Assembly: GCF_001039355.2 (NCBI RefSeq)
Contig: NW_019775575.1
Location: forward strand, 186,001-250,000
From: Lingula anatina
Taxonomy: Eukaryota > Brachiopoda > Lingulata > Lingulida > Lingulidae
Direction of reading: 5' to 3'
DNA: 64,000 bases
Shown here one piece after another: positions 27,911 through 37,564 of this stretch (positions are counted from its first letter, which is position 1; every line of letters starts with the position of its first letter). Under the pieces are notes generated by a model that saw nothing but the letters and a program-made list of their open reading frames with translations, was not told where the DNA came from and ran no database searches. Position numbers and translations under genes: made by a program.

Positions 27911-30882
27911 TTTTCTCTTGGCTTTTTTGAGACAAATCGTGATACAACAATGATGTCACTGCTCTTCAAGTTGTGTTGAGAAATAAATACTTTATGCTAA
28001 ATAGATATCTTTTTAACACATAGAATAAGAGACGAGCCATTCATTTATTTGAAAATTAAGTTAATCGTTTTGTGGTATCAAGTGAACTTTTTTACCTCAT
28101 GTCAAGAATGTAAGCATATTTTCTATATCTGTTTCAGATATTTAACTAACAACACATTATTTAATCAAAGTGCCAAGATCCCTTCTGTGGATCACTTATG
28201 TGTCTTTTCAATTCTTTGTTCTGTTTGTTTACTATGTCTAACTTATGACTTAGGTGGATAGCAATTCTCACAGTATCTGCCTTTGTTAGACTTTTCAAAG
28301 TCACCAGTGGGGTTTGGGGGGGGGGGGGGAACTAAAAAAAATTACCAGCAAATAATACAATTACCAGCAAACCTAAACTATAAGATTGCAGATTACTATA
28401 TATGAAAAAGTTTGCTGCCTTGCACTTTTTAAGAACTATAAGAACTATTCTAAACCAAATTTCTTTACATTTTTGATAGCTTGATTTTGAAAAATGTTTC
28501 TTCTTTGTATGTTAAAACAATAACTGCTTTTCAAAGTTGATTATTTGTAAATTTAGTTTCTAGTATATGTACCTATTTTTTATTAACGAACAAGAAAAAA
28601 ACAGTGTAATGATTATGGGAGCTCATTCCTACTGTGAGATTGCATTGATTCAAACTACAGTGTATGTATCTCTGTCCGTTTACTAATCTCTTTTTCATTT
28701 CTACTGATAATTGTTGTTTTTCATTGAAGGGTGATGTACATGTTAGCACTGTGGATGAAGTGTCTCTGCTGCACCGTCAACTTTCAGTCACATATTTCTT
28801 ATTCTGTGTCATGTTTATACTCTAGATGTCCTGACTAACTTCACTTTCTTTTTCTGTCACTTGCCTGTAATATTGTTATAAACATGTTTGTTTGGTCTCA
28901 TACTATCATGATTATTTACTTGTCATGTACGTTTATGTGCCCATTATATTAATTTTCTGTGGCATAATGTGTCCGGCATTAAAATTGTGGGATTTTTCCA
29001 TTTCGTTGTCTCCTTATTAATCTTTAACTGTGGCTGATATACCGTTTAATTGGTCATTGGTTAAAGATTTTTTTTCTCTTGAATGTTTTGACCTTGGAAA
29101 AATTATTCTTACAATATTTAGAAATTGCATATGTTTTCAAACTGCCGTTATCTGAAACTGTGAGTCTCGTTGTTGCCCATGCATGCCGATTCATCAATAT
29201 GTAAGCAATGGATATTTTATGAATGTTTTATGGACAATTTGAACTGAATTATGTGAAACAAACAGATATGTGAATTCACCTTTCAGCTCTGAGTCCTTAC
29301 CATGAGCGAAAAAAATTCACAGATCGTACCAACTCGTTGGACGACCCTGGTTATATTAGTGTATCACAAAGCAGCCACTCTCCCTCACCACACCCATCTC
29401 CTGTAAGTAAAATATTGTTATATGTATATTTATGTAATGTCAATAGAAATAAAGTCCTTTTGTCAATAATTTAAAAAATATGCTGTGATAGATGTGACAA
29501 CATCACAGAAAGAGCACATCATGGGAGGAGGGAGGTTGTCACATCTATCACAGCCCCATTCCCTGATGAAGTCTGTGTATAAGCAGACGGAATATTAGCT
29601 GGTAAGGTATCAGTTGATCTCACAAGCTATTGACAGAAGTACTGCTACATTTCTGTTGTTAAGTTTCAGTTAATCTCTCAGTTTCAACTGTCAACAGGTC
29701 ACTATTTTTTATAATAATAATTATTATTATCCATATGCAATGTGGCATACTCTAAGCAATCAGTTCTAGGCATTGAATCTGTCAAAGAATGTAACACAAT
29801 GGATAACTGCTTCTTCTTTTGTTATAAATTAGTTATGTACAAAAATTAATTTTTAATTTTAATCAGCCTCAAAGCAGAAGGAAGTCAAAACTGTATCTAT
29901 CTCTGTATAATTGGAGGGGAAGTGAAAGGGGAGATTTGGAAATCAAGTAAGTACAAAAACTCTTAACAAAAAGTGCATGAACAGTAATTGCCACAAACCT
30001 TGAATTAATAATGTGTCTAGTATTTGTTGTCTATGCAATTAGATGCTCAGGTATGGCATTCTGAAATGGACGTGTAAGATTGCCTCATTATTATTGTTTT
30101 ATTCCACTTATTTAAGCTGGAAAAATGTAAAAGGAAATCTATCTACATTACAGGGCTGGGTGGAGAATCAAAGCAATAGAAACCTCTGATAATAACTGGT
30201 GGAAAGGAAGGTGCAATGGAAAAGTAGGATACTTCCCTGCCAAATATGTCACTGCTGTGGAACCAGATCAGAAGGCATACATTGTTAAACAGGGACTGCA
30301 ACTCAGTGAGGAAGGAAAAGATTTTAAGCTTTTAAAAGACCAAGTAAGAGTTATATCATATTTAATATGCTTCCTTACAGGCACACAGCATCCGATGTTG
30401 TTTTGATGTCATTTTAACATCAGAGCAATGACTAAGCGTCATCGTGATATTGAAAATGCGCTGTGTGATGGGTTTGTTTGTTTTTTTTACACAAACATGT
30501 GGTTTATAAGATCTTAAGTTTTATTTTTAAACAGATATTTTATGGAAAAACATTAAATATATTAGGTGAAAGCACTTTATGTGTTTTAAAGATGCATTAA
30601 ACAAGGGCAGATCCAGAAATATTTGAAGGGGGAGTCAACTATATGACACCTTTTCCTGGTTTTAATGCATCTTTAAATAAGGCCTAAAAAGGAACTTGTA
30701 AGTGCTTCAATTTTTAAAGTAGCTTATCTACCTTTTCTGCTCATAAAACTGTAGTGCATCATTTGAACATTTCACTATTTCAGATTGTTGTACAGGCAGG
30801 CTCAATAAAGGATGGCATGGTGCCAGTTCGTTCTGGAGACAAACAGATGCCATGTCCCCTCAAATACCTGTCAGAAGTTTGA
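2045..30882 (+). CDS. stac: STAC-family SH3 adaptor, 14 coding exons
   Basis: Coding exons: 2045-2149, 4860-5117, 6098-6164, 6648-6824, 19179-19349, 21764-21991, 23447-23605, 24627-24764, 26539-26592, 27625-27762, 29287-29402, 29867-29946, 30154-30343, 30784-30882. All junctions are AG/GT and keep frame; the sum is 1980 bases, 659 residues plus TGA. Residues about 546-596 are an SH3 domain with the Trp-Trp pair (579-580) and GYFPAKYV (589-596). Residues 605-659 match the divergent second SH3 of STAC proteins and end in KYLSEV. Residues 147-153 (EIDPVYS) match the I/VDPVYxxL linker that follows C1 in vertebrate STACs. Known family members bind CaV1 channels at the membrane and change their trafficking and inactivation; that role is inferred here. 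The central 300 residues are Ser/Arg-rich and probably disordered. No C1 domain is present, so this is either a C1-less isoform or a 5'-incomplete model. The family call is strong; the first exon and inclusion of each cassette are less certain. Confidence 0.85.
2150..4859. other. STAC intron 1
   Basis: About 2.7 kb of AT-rich intron between the putative first exon and the basic exon. It contains a short local repeat at 3060-3118 (GTGGTCATTGTAGTGGTCA type, four imperfect units). I see no coding exon. Confidence 0.5.
4860..6824 (+). CDS. stac: STAC exons 2-4: basic segment, acidic linker and DPVY box
   Basis: Exon 4860-5117 encodes a Lys-rich segment with SIKSMWKKAFKNLKR followed by an acidic stretch. 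Exon 6098-6164 adds SLRRSLMRKK and a run of Glu/Asp. Exon 6648-6824 begins with the I/VDPVY box shared with vertebrate STACs and has a Cys/His-containing stretch (KGHICGDSSCMMQH). The basic amphipathic SIKSMWKKAF run could contact membrane or calmodulin-like partners; this is inference. Exon 4 ends with one spare base (A|GTAAGT), the phase shared by every downstream cassette and by both alternative 3' exons. Confidence 0.8.
6825..11188. other. STAC intron before the Cys-rich alternative exon
   Basis: A 4.4 kb AT-rich intron. It holds an imperfect CA/CATA microsatellite (7521-7600) and a nearly identical duplicated block (9824-11013, listed separately). A 203-codon open frame at 7647-8258 has no splice signals, homology or conserved motif; its hydrophobic composition follows from T-rich DNA, so I do not call it a gene. 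Confidence 0.5.
9824..11013 (+). repeat. Direct duplication of about 0.6 kb
   Basis: Unit 1 (about 9824-10440) and unit 2 (about 10441-11013) align end to end with only scattered single-base differences, for example GCTGTAG versus GCTGTCG and ATGTGGCAT versus ATGTTGCAT. The boundary carries a long T run and the single N at 10438. The low divergence, abrupt join and ambiguous base suggest two alleles assembled in series rather than a real tandem duplication. Confidence 0.85.
11189..11349 (+). CDS. stac: Alternative terminal exon of STAC, Cys-rich tail
   Basis: A good acceptor (TTTCTTTCAG) is followed by a frame that is open only when joined in phase 1, the phase left by exon 6648-6824 (A + AT = Asn). 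It encodes about 53 residues and stops at TGA 11347-11349. The tail contains a cluster CSPDCTCRCH...CHC, seven cysteines within 18 residues, then a basic and aromatic end (IKHRRYPTWPTS). An isoform using it would lack the whole cassette region and SH3. Cys clusters of this kind can be palmitoylated or bind metal; neither is shown. Expression is unknown. The 3' flank contains several AATAAA-like hexamers. Confidence 0.6.
14196..14272 (+). CDS. stac: Second alternative terminal exon of STAC
   Basis: Acceptor TTTTACAG at 14188-14195 is followed by a phase-1-compatible frame (A + GT = Ser) coding about 25 residues, TSGSEKRSRTYKRSSTDHK and onward, then TGA at 14270-14272. The tail is Ser/Arg/Lys-rich like the cassette exons. 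The next 1.6 kb has 3' UTR character, with AATAAAA near 15843. If used, the product ends before the SH3 domain. It is short, so chance is possible; the matching phase and strong acceptor are the evidence. Confidence 0.45.
16641..16701 (+). repeat. (TTTA)n microsatellite
   Basis: About 15 uninterrupted TTTA units, directly visible. Confidence 0.95.
18235..18416 (+). repeat. Two-copy 91-base tandem repeat
   Basis: Units at 18235-18325 and 18326-18416 are nearly identical; differences include CACGTG versus CATGTG-type changes within the TTTTTAACAxGTGTAAG segment. No coding or RNA function is apparent. Confidence 0.9.
20039..20123. repeat. Perfect 35-bp inverted repeat (hairpin)
   Basis: The left arm 20039-20073 and right arm 20089-20123 are exact reverse complements, separated by a 15-base loop. 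Imperfect pairing continues outside around AAAATTTTC blocks. The arms are GC-richer than the surrounding intron. It could be a fold-back transposon relic or a transcribed hairpin in the STAC intron. Confidence 0.95.
20222..20253 (+). repeat. Poly-T run followed by G-rich tract
   Basis: An approximately 30-base T run is followed by TGGTGGCGGGGGGGGAGGGG. It is homopolymer sequence of uncertain length. Confidence 0.9.
21764..27762 (+). CDS. stac: STAC cassette-exon run with repeated RMKSxSxD motifs
   Basis: Five successive symmetric phase 1-1 exons (21764-21991, 23447-23605, 24627-24764, 26539-26592, 27625-27762; 228, 159, 138, 54 and 138 bases) can each be skipped without a frame change; 19179-19349 upstream (171 bases) is of the same type. 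They encode Ser/Arg-rich, low-complexity protein. The motif recurs as RMDNQTKSFSLD, NSRMKSQSAD and NERMKSFSID, and more weakly as DRTNSLDD in the next exon at 29287. The Arg-x-x-Ser spacing resembles basophilic kinase or 14-3-3 sites. The exon at 19179 ends with a Cys motif (CAQCPACH). Confidence 0.75.
25527..25697. mobile_element. MITE-like element with imperfect terminal inverted repeats
   Basis: The left end (GATTTTAGATCGATCTATCC, then CTGTGGGGAGTCTCAC) and the reverse complement of the right end (GATTTAGATCGACCTAACTC, then CCTGGGGGTTCACGC) align over about 33 bases with a few mismatches. The 171-base element is GC-rich relative to its AT-rich host intron and has no coding capacity. I could not identify a clear target-site duplication. 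Confidence 0.7.
27370..27482. repeat. Imperfect 40-bp inverted repeat around a TA-rich loop
   Basis: AGATATAGTATACTGGTACA followed by TATGTGTTTTAGAGAACATAC (27370-27410) pairs with 27442-27482 with few mismatches. A further TATACTGGTACAT copy lies in the loop. It sits in the STAC intron about 140 bases before exon 27625-27762, so it could influence that cassette if it folds in RNA. Confidence 0.8.
27851..27913 (+). repeat. (TTTA)n microsatellite
   Basis: TTTA repeats interrupted by two TTAA units, beginning about 90 bases after the donor of the 27625-27762 exon. Confidence 0.9.
29287..30882 (+). CDS. stac: STAC C-terminal exons: tandem SH3 region
   Basis: Exon 29287-29402 carries RTNSLDDPGY and a Ser/Pro/His linker and changes the splice phase from 1 to 0. 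Exons 29867-29946 and 30154-30343 encode SH3-1 (start LYLSLYNW, acidic RT loop, NNWWKGR, GYFPAKYV). The end of 30154-30343 and 30784-30882 encode the shorter, divergent SH3-2 ending at TGA 30880-30882. In vertebrate STACs this tandem contacts the II-III loop of CaV1 channels. Compared with vertebrates the first SH3 keeps its core aromatic residues, while the ALYDY position reads SLYNW. Confidence 0.9.
29482..29554. repeat. Perfect 20-bp inverted repeat with repeat-derived 3' flank
   Basis: Arms 29482-29501 and 29535-29554 are exact reverse complements around a 33-base loop. The adjoining sequence to about 29660 (containing CCTGATGAAGTCTGTG and its pairing CAGAC) has the look of a dispersed repeat. 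It lies in the 465-base intron just before the first SH3 exon of STAC. Confidence 0.8.
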
Positions 30883-33800
30883 AGGGGAGCCTATTTGCTT
30901 GCTTGTGGTTATTTTCAGTTGAACACCAAAGCACAATCATGGCTTGTCTCACCTAACACAGTGTTGCACTTGATTGCTGCCAAGAGGGTTCACATCACCA
31001 TTCTGGTTTTTATCTGCACCAGGCAATCTTAGAAGCAGACACGCTTGTGACACTGCAGCCTAGCAGTCATTCACAGAACGAAAAGTGTCACAACCCTGAA
31101 TAAAAATCTTTCCTTTAATATTGTGAAATATTGTGAAGTAGACATGAATTATTGTTACACATCATGTTGCTTATGTGTAGAAAAGAAATGTCACACAGAA
31201 AATTGAGGGGTTAACTGTGAATGCAGTCATTTGATAGATATTTTGATAACAGATATTGTTTGTGTCCAAAAGTGAGTTGGTATTTGCTTAACCTGCACTT
31301 ACGGTAAAGCTATGTTGGAATGTGTTACAGGACAGGGGAAAATTCATATTATTTGTTTGAATTTACCCATATAATTTCAAGGTAATTTTTTAATTGCTGA
31401 TGGGTAGAGTTTTTTTGGATATATATTCAACTTACCCTTTGCATTTTGTTTTGTTTGCACACCCACTTTTTGTAACAAGTGTGCTTTTTCTCAAGACTTA
31501 ATTTGCTCTTGATTATTTATTTGTGCTCCTACATATATTTTAAACCATCACAGTAATACTGCCTTGTATATAATGCTCTTGTTTGTAAATAAGATACCAT
31601 AGATTAAGTATTTCAGTACCATTTAGAACTTAGTTTATACATAATTGATCAAAAAATATTTTTATGATCAGCTGATTGTGTGTTCAGGGTGAAATTTGGT
31701 AAGCGAAGAATCCTTGTGATGTTTTGAATTATTGGAAATCACTGAAATGATCATACCTCACTGTTGTGTTTACCCATCCTGTTGTTGTCTGATTGTTTTC
31801 ATGATGATTTTACAGTTTTAGAAAATGTTTGCACTCTTGTATTCAATCAGGTTACAAATCAATTCCCATGTGAATTGATTTTAGTCAAACAGATATATAA
31901 CAAGTACACACAATTTTGAAACCAAAATGGTGACAGCTAATATGGTTCAACACAGTCAGGACACAAGATATATTACATTTACTTTCCTTGAGAGTGTTGA
32001 TAAACAAAAGAGTTAATGTAAGTTTATATATATATTTATTTTAAAAAAAGATGTATATCAAAGAGAATAGTGTATATAGTTATATTGCATCCCATATATT
32101 TATTGTTCTTAATGGAGAGTCAAATCTGTTTGAGAATATCTCTCATTTATACACTTACCTACTATACATTTAATTTTGCATTATTGTAACATTGTCATTT
32201 AACCAATTAGTTTTGTTTTCCAGTAAAAAAACCCTCTTTTCTCCCATAACATGAACACATTGTTACTTAACAAAAATGTGATACTTATTTACTATGTAAT
32301 CCAGAAATATTTTATTGATCACTTAGTTTGAAGTGCCAGTATAAGTATATATCAGTTTTCTTGAACAATTTTACATGAAAATATTTGAGAAAGACACTCA
32401 CAAAAGTATACGAGTTATCAGGTTTACGAAAGCTGAGCATAGATATGGAAGCTTTGTGTGCAATATGTGTTATCAAATTTTGTAAAAAAAAAACTGTTGA
32501 TATTGTTTTTAAATAGATTTGTAAGATAAGAAAGGTTTTTGTCTGTGCATCTTTGAAGTAAACTGTAATTTTAGGAGGTTTTTGAATAAGCTTTGGACAG
32601 TTTATGGCAGTTGGCCAAGTATGAAATTATATCAAATTTATTAAACATATTTACTTCTGCAGAACATGTATTAATATGATTTTGAAGCTGGATTATTGAT
32701 GTGTTCCCTCAAATCATACCAATATAATTTGTTGCACAATGGTTTTGACCACTTCTGCATTGTTTGATATAAAAGATTTTCAGAAGAGTTAAACTTAAAA
32801 TGTAACAAAATAGTGCTTGTTATTTTGAAGAGCATTTGGATCTTCTTTCAACTAGATATTTCAACATTTAATCTCTAACTGCAATAATTTTCATTTATTT
32901 TTGGCTGGTCCAAAAGTATAGTTTCTGTTATGTTCTAAAAAATATATTATAAGTAACCAAGAAATTAAATGGAACACAAGTGGCTTTACCTGCAAAAAAT
33001 TATACAGAAAACCTGAGGAATTAGGATGTTTTGTTGGCTGTAGGGGGCCATAGTAATAGTTCCAAGGTTCATTAGTCCAAATTTTAATCAAAATGCATGA
33101 ATGAAGTGTTTACTGGCAATAAAGTAAAGTTCATCAAGAGGTGAGTACAAACGATTTTTCGACCAGTGAACCTAGGGACTAGTAAACCTATGGATTATCG
33201 AGACACCTTTGGCTGTAGCACACCTTGTATAGCCTGAGTTTCTGAGGTCACTGGAAAATCACCTCTGTATTCTTTTCATTCAATTAATGGAAACTGAAGA
33301 GGCATGCTGAACATATAAAGGCAAGTTTCCAGTGGCCTTTGAAACCTCTGTAAGATTCAGAACTGTTTGTGACTATGCTAGTATAGTTCTTCATATGCCT
33401 ATGTTACTTTCCTTCAATTGGGCCATTCCACACCAGCAAAAGATCTTCCCTCTCAAAAACATCTTTTCTTAACTCTGTCATCTTGTAATATCCCAATAAA
33501 AGTTGAGGATATTTGACCCAGCAGTAAACTGGAATGATCCATTGAGGAGTGATGTTGGTAATGGAGAATTCATCAATGGGAATCATCCAAGATAACCTTA
33601 GGCAAGGTTTTTGGTTCCGCATGACACCACATGCTACTAGAAAATGTATGCAAAATCCACTCGATTTTTGGTTAACTTTTAAGCAACAAGGTCGAAACTC
33701 TATGCATCAGAAATTAGAAAGCATTACAAAAGTGACACTTAAAGTGTGGTGAATTTGTTCAGTTGTGCAATAGATTGTAATTAGACAGAATGTAAGAAAA

Positions 33801-34590
33801 CTGAATAAATTCTGTCAGCTTTTATTTTGTGATGCACCTCATTCATTAGCCTACCGTTATTTCTGACCCCAATCCCCTCCAAATTGTGAAAACTTTTGCT
33901 TGACTTTATGTTAAATGGCAAAATTTTAGGCTATCTCTGATGATTCCCATTCTCTATCACAGAAGTTAACAGCAATTTATGTATAATAATGAAACCTACA
34001 ATCTTGCCTATACCTTATATAATATTCTGGCCTTTTCGACTGCGTTCCCATAAACCCATCTCACTAGCTGGATTGAGTTTACTTTTGAGTAACAAGAGGG
34101 TTATTCACTGTCGTCAATTACCACTCTAGCAGCTTGACTAGGCTTGCCAGACATCTTGCCACTTACACTGAAAGCAAGTTGCCAAGAATCCCGGCAGAGT
34201 TAGATCAACTCAGCTAGTATGATGGATTTGTGGGAATGCTCCCTTATATGGGATCAAAATGTCTGCCGAATGCGAGATGTAGTCTTCTTCTGATTTGTTG
34301 AAAACAATTTTTTCTTGAGACAAGATGGATCCAAAAATTCTCTGACAACTGAGGGCCTAAAGGAGTGGATGTGGAATCTGGAATAATTCAGACCCTTTTT
34401 TTCAGTGCAGTAGGCTCAATGTTCGGAAGTCATGTTTCTGTACTGTGTAAACTGTAATATATTTTCTGTAGATTTTCCAGAAAGGTTGTCCCAAGAATGG
34501 ATTTACCGCTGTTCACAGTATTATTAGGTAAAAGTCACACTATTGTATGTAGGATTGTTTTAGCCTGTTTTCATGTAGCTGTTAATAAAG
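30883..34590 (+). other. STAC 3' UTR and 3' flank
   Basis: Non-coding sequence after the STAC stop. Candidate AATAAA poly(A) signals occur at 31099-31104, near 33118 and 33802, and at 34584-34589. Which is used cannot be told; the last would give a 3.7 kb UTR that includes the inverted-repeat element at 34038. Short open frames at 33404-33752 on both strands have no recognisable product. Confidence 0.5.
34038..34243. mobile_element. MITE-like element with about 36-bp terminal inverted repeats
   Basis: The left end from 34038 (ACTGCGTTCCCATAAACCCA, then TCTCACTAGCTGGATTGA) matches the reverse complement of the right end (GAGCATTCCCACAAATCCAT, then CATACTAGCTGAGTTGA), roughly 80-85% by eye. 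The body of about 200 bases contains no open frame. It lies in the possible long 3' UTR of STAC. Confidence 0.75.
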
Positions 34591-37564
34591 ATTTTGTTGG
34601 AATAATGTTGTTTTTCACTAGTCAGGTAAAACATTGGAGAATGCATTAGTTGAAGTGTACGTTGAAAGAGAATGAATTTTTAACTATGTGACACCTTGCA
34701 TAGCACAAAACAATACTCCCATTAAGGTCATGTGTTTATTGATAATATTTCAAAACGCCAGTTTGTCTATAATTATTACATGATCTGTGCATTTGTGACA
34801 ATGATTAATTAATCAGAGACACTTAACATTCAAGCTCATTCTTAATATAAAATTTCCTTAGAAAGGGGACATATACCTTAAGTCTTCTCAGTTTTTAATT
34901 ACAGTATATCCATCTGCATTTTCTAGGAGAAAATAGAATTAATGCCAGTACATGTTACATTGACTATATCTAACACACTATCACACAGTGGTTTCTCAGT
35001 AGTATTCAGTTTTGCCTTAAAAACTCTAAAAAGCAAGCATTTCAATTCTTAGCATTTAATCTGGTTCTAGAGTTATCTCTTCAATTTCAACTCAAATTGG
35101 TTCTGTGCCTACTCAATGGGCCAGTAAACACTACACAACCAGCCATTTTCTGTAGTATTCAGTTTTAAAATGTGAGCCACAGGTCACAAATTTACTCATT
35201 TTGGCATTTTTACATTGTTTTGACCAAAATGATTGTCAACTACCGTCATACACAAATAAGATACAGGGTAAAAGCAATGCACCAATTTTGTTACCACACA
35301 TCACTTACAGTGCAAACAATCATAAAAATTAGACTGTAAAAGGTCTTACAGTAGCTAATACAAAGCCGCACAGATTATGATCTACCTATTTATGTGTTAT
35401 ACAGTAAATGTAGATGGAATGAGTGACAAAAATTGTAAATGTGTCAAAATGTTTTAAAAGCAATAACTTTAACAATAAATGCACTTCAGCTTGCATAGAT
35501 CCTTCAGCTGCTCTTACAGGCTCAACGTGGCATTGTGAAACTGATCATGCATATTTTAAAACCTGGCAGGCAAACATAAAAATGCAACCAGAAATACATT
35601 GCTTTGATATGCACCAAGTGGCACCATAAAATGTATTAAAACATTGGACATCTTAATGTAAGTATGATATTTTTGCTCAATCTCATCTAAAAAGACTTAA
35701 TACTTGATAAAATATGCCCAGGTGAACTTAAAATTGCATTATGGGCAAGTGGTTCATCCAAGTCTTCAACTAGACTAATTTAGACCAAATATGGACTACA
35801 CCTCCAGGCAACGCTTAACCAAAATGCAGCTAATATCCTAAAATCTTAGTCTATGTGCACCAACATTTGACTTGGATATACTTTGTGCAGTACATGTGAC
35901 ACTAGACATTTGTTACATAGTACATACTTCCTTTGTTCTTAATGCGACACAAATACAGAAAATTAAAACAAATGCTCTCTTGACACCATATAAATGACAG
36001 ATAATTGATTATTGTTGCACCACTGTTGACACTGTGGACTAATGGTGAGAATGCTGCCTTTGGGAAGTCCACACCTGAGCATTTGATGTTATCATACTTG
36101 GCAGTGTAGATCACTTTTTTATTTTTCATATCTGATTTTGTAAAAAAAACAATGTATTAACACAATATTAAAACCTTAACTCTACAGCAAACAGGACAAG
36201 AAGAAGCACCGTTTTACTGCCAGGGGAAAAAAACACCTGTGGCACCTTTGGTTACTTCATTGCAGTGTACAAAGCTAGACTATATTTGATACACAACTGA
36301 ATTTCAAGGACAAAAATATACCAGGTGGATCTTTGCATCAAAAATGTACCATAGATAACAATGCAAAGGTGCCCTGATTTTGACTACACAGAAAATGTAA
36401 CAGTTAGAGACCACTTGTTGTGTTTTGTGTGTTGTTTCATAGTTAGAACTCGCCTCCTAGAAGTCATCAGGGATCATCTACATCTATGTCAATCACTCAT
36501 CTTATTTTGGGACGATGCACATAAACCAGATGACACATTTTAGAAAAGCAAAATAAATGGAGGGCTTCTATATACTCCATTAAAAAATAGTAATAGCTGT
36601 AGGGTTTAGAATTTTTGATCTGTGATCGTTAAAATAATGTTAGCATTAAAGTGCAATGCCAGGTAATTCTCTCCTAAGACAGTTCCAGTGAAATAAAGCT
36701 GGCTAAACATTCACCTCATACTGTTAACTAAAAAGCAATAATAGAATCATTATGAACCGATCTTTCTCATTCTCACTCCACTCTTATATTATATACATAT
36801 ATGTAGCAGGCCTACCTGTGCCAGTGTTAATTACCTATGTACAGCTATATACACTACTTACAACATCAAAAACCGTGATTTCTCTCCCTCAATATAAAAA
36901 AACATTAAATACCACCTTGTAATTTGAGAAAATATGAGAGAAACAAAGTGTTACATTTTACAGAGTATCATTCATTGACAAAGTTAAATCCAAATTACAA
37001 AAACCTTACATCTTACTAATGACAAAACAAAAACACACTTTCAAAAAAGATAAGGAAAAAGGTTATTTGTCCAATTTTACATAAATCTTTACACTCAGGG
37101 CCCTTTAACACAAAGAAAAGAAAAAAATATGATACCATGATTGTATACCTCCAGTGTAACAATTTTTAAAGGGCTCATTGAAATAAAACAATTCAAACTT
37201 CAGCTTTATGTCCTACAAGGGAAAAAGATATAAACAAATATTAAGATGATGACACAAAGGAGACTAGTCTATGATTAAGACTGCCAAATTGTTATGGTTA
37301 CCTTAAAACCCTAAGCTTATCATCAATCAATTCAACTAACCAAAACATGATGAAAATCTACAACAGGAACAACCTTGCTTTTGATTAAAAACCTTCACAT
37401 TTATAATTAGGACGTAAAAGCTTTGAAATCAATTTGTCATACATTATAATTGGCAGTATAATATACACTTTTTATGCACCTTGTATGTATTGCATATAAA
37501 CATTGTGATGATAAAATGTGTGTCAGATTTTCAATTTGAAAGTCTAATATTCTGCAGAAGTTTG
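34591..37564 (-). other. Probable 3' UTR of the FoxN1/4 gene and intergenic boundary
   Basis: About 3 kb with no protein-coding signal on either strand. On the - strand, an AATAAA hexamer at about 34735-34740 (TTTATT on +) would make a long UTR ending within 150 bases of the last STAC poly(A) candidate. Nearer hexamers are also possible, since the DNA is very AT-rich. Confidence 0.45.

Noticed and set aside
29560-29610. Possible hammerhead ribozyme (CTGATGA followed by a GTCTG/CAGAC stem)
   Set aside because: The conserved GAAA after stem II is absent (GGAATA instead) and the closing pair is not canonical; only the CTGATGA box fits.
33404-33752. Overlapping 67-72 codon frames on both strands in the STAC 3' flank
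   Set aside because: No homology, no splice signals, within probable UTR or intergenic DNA.
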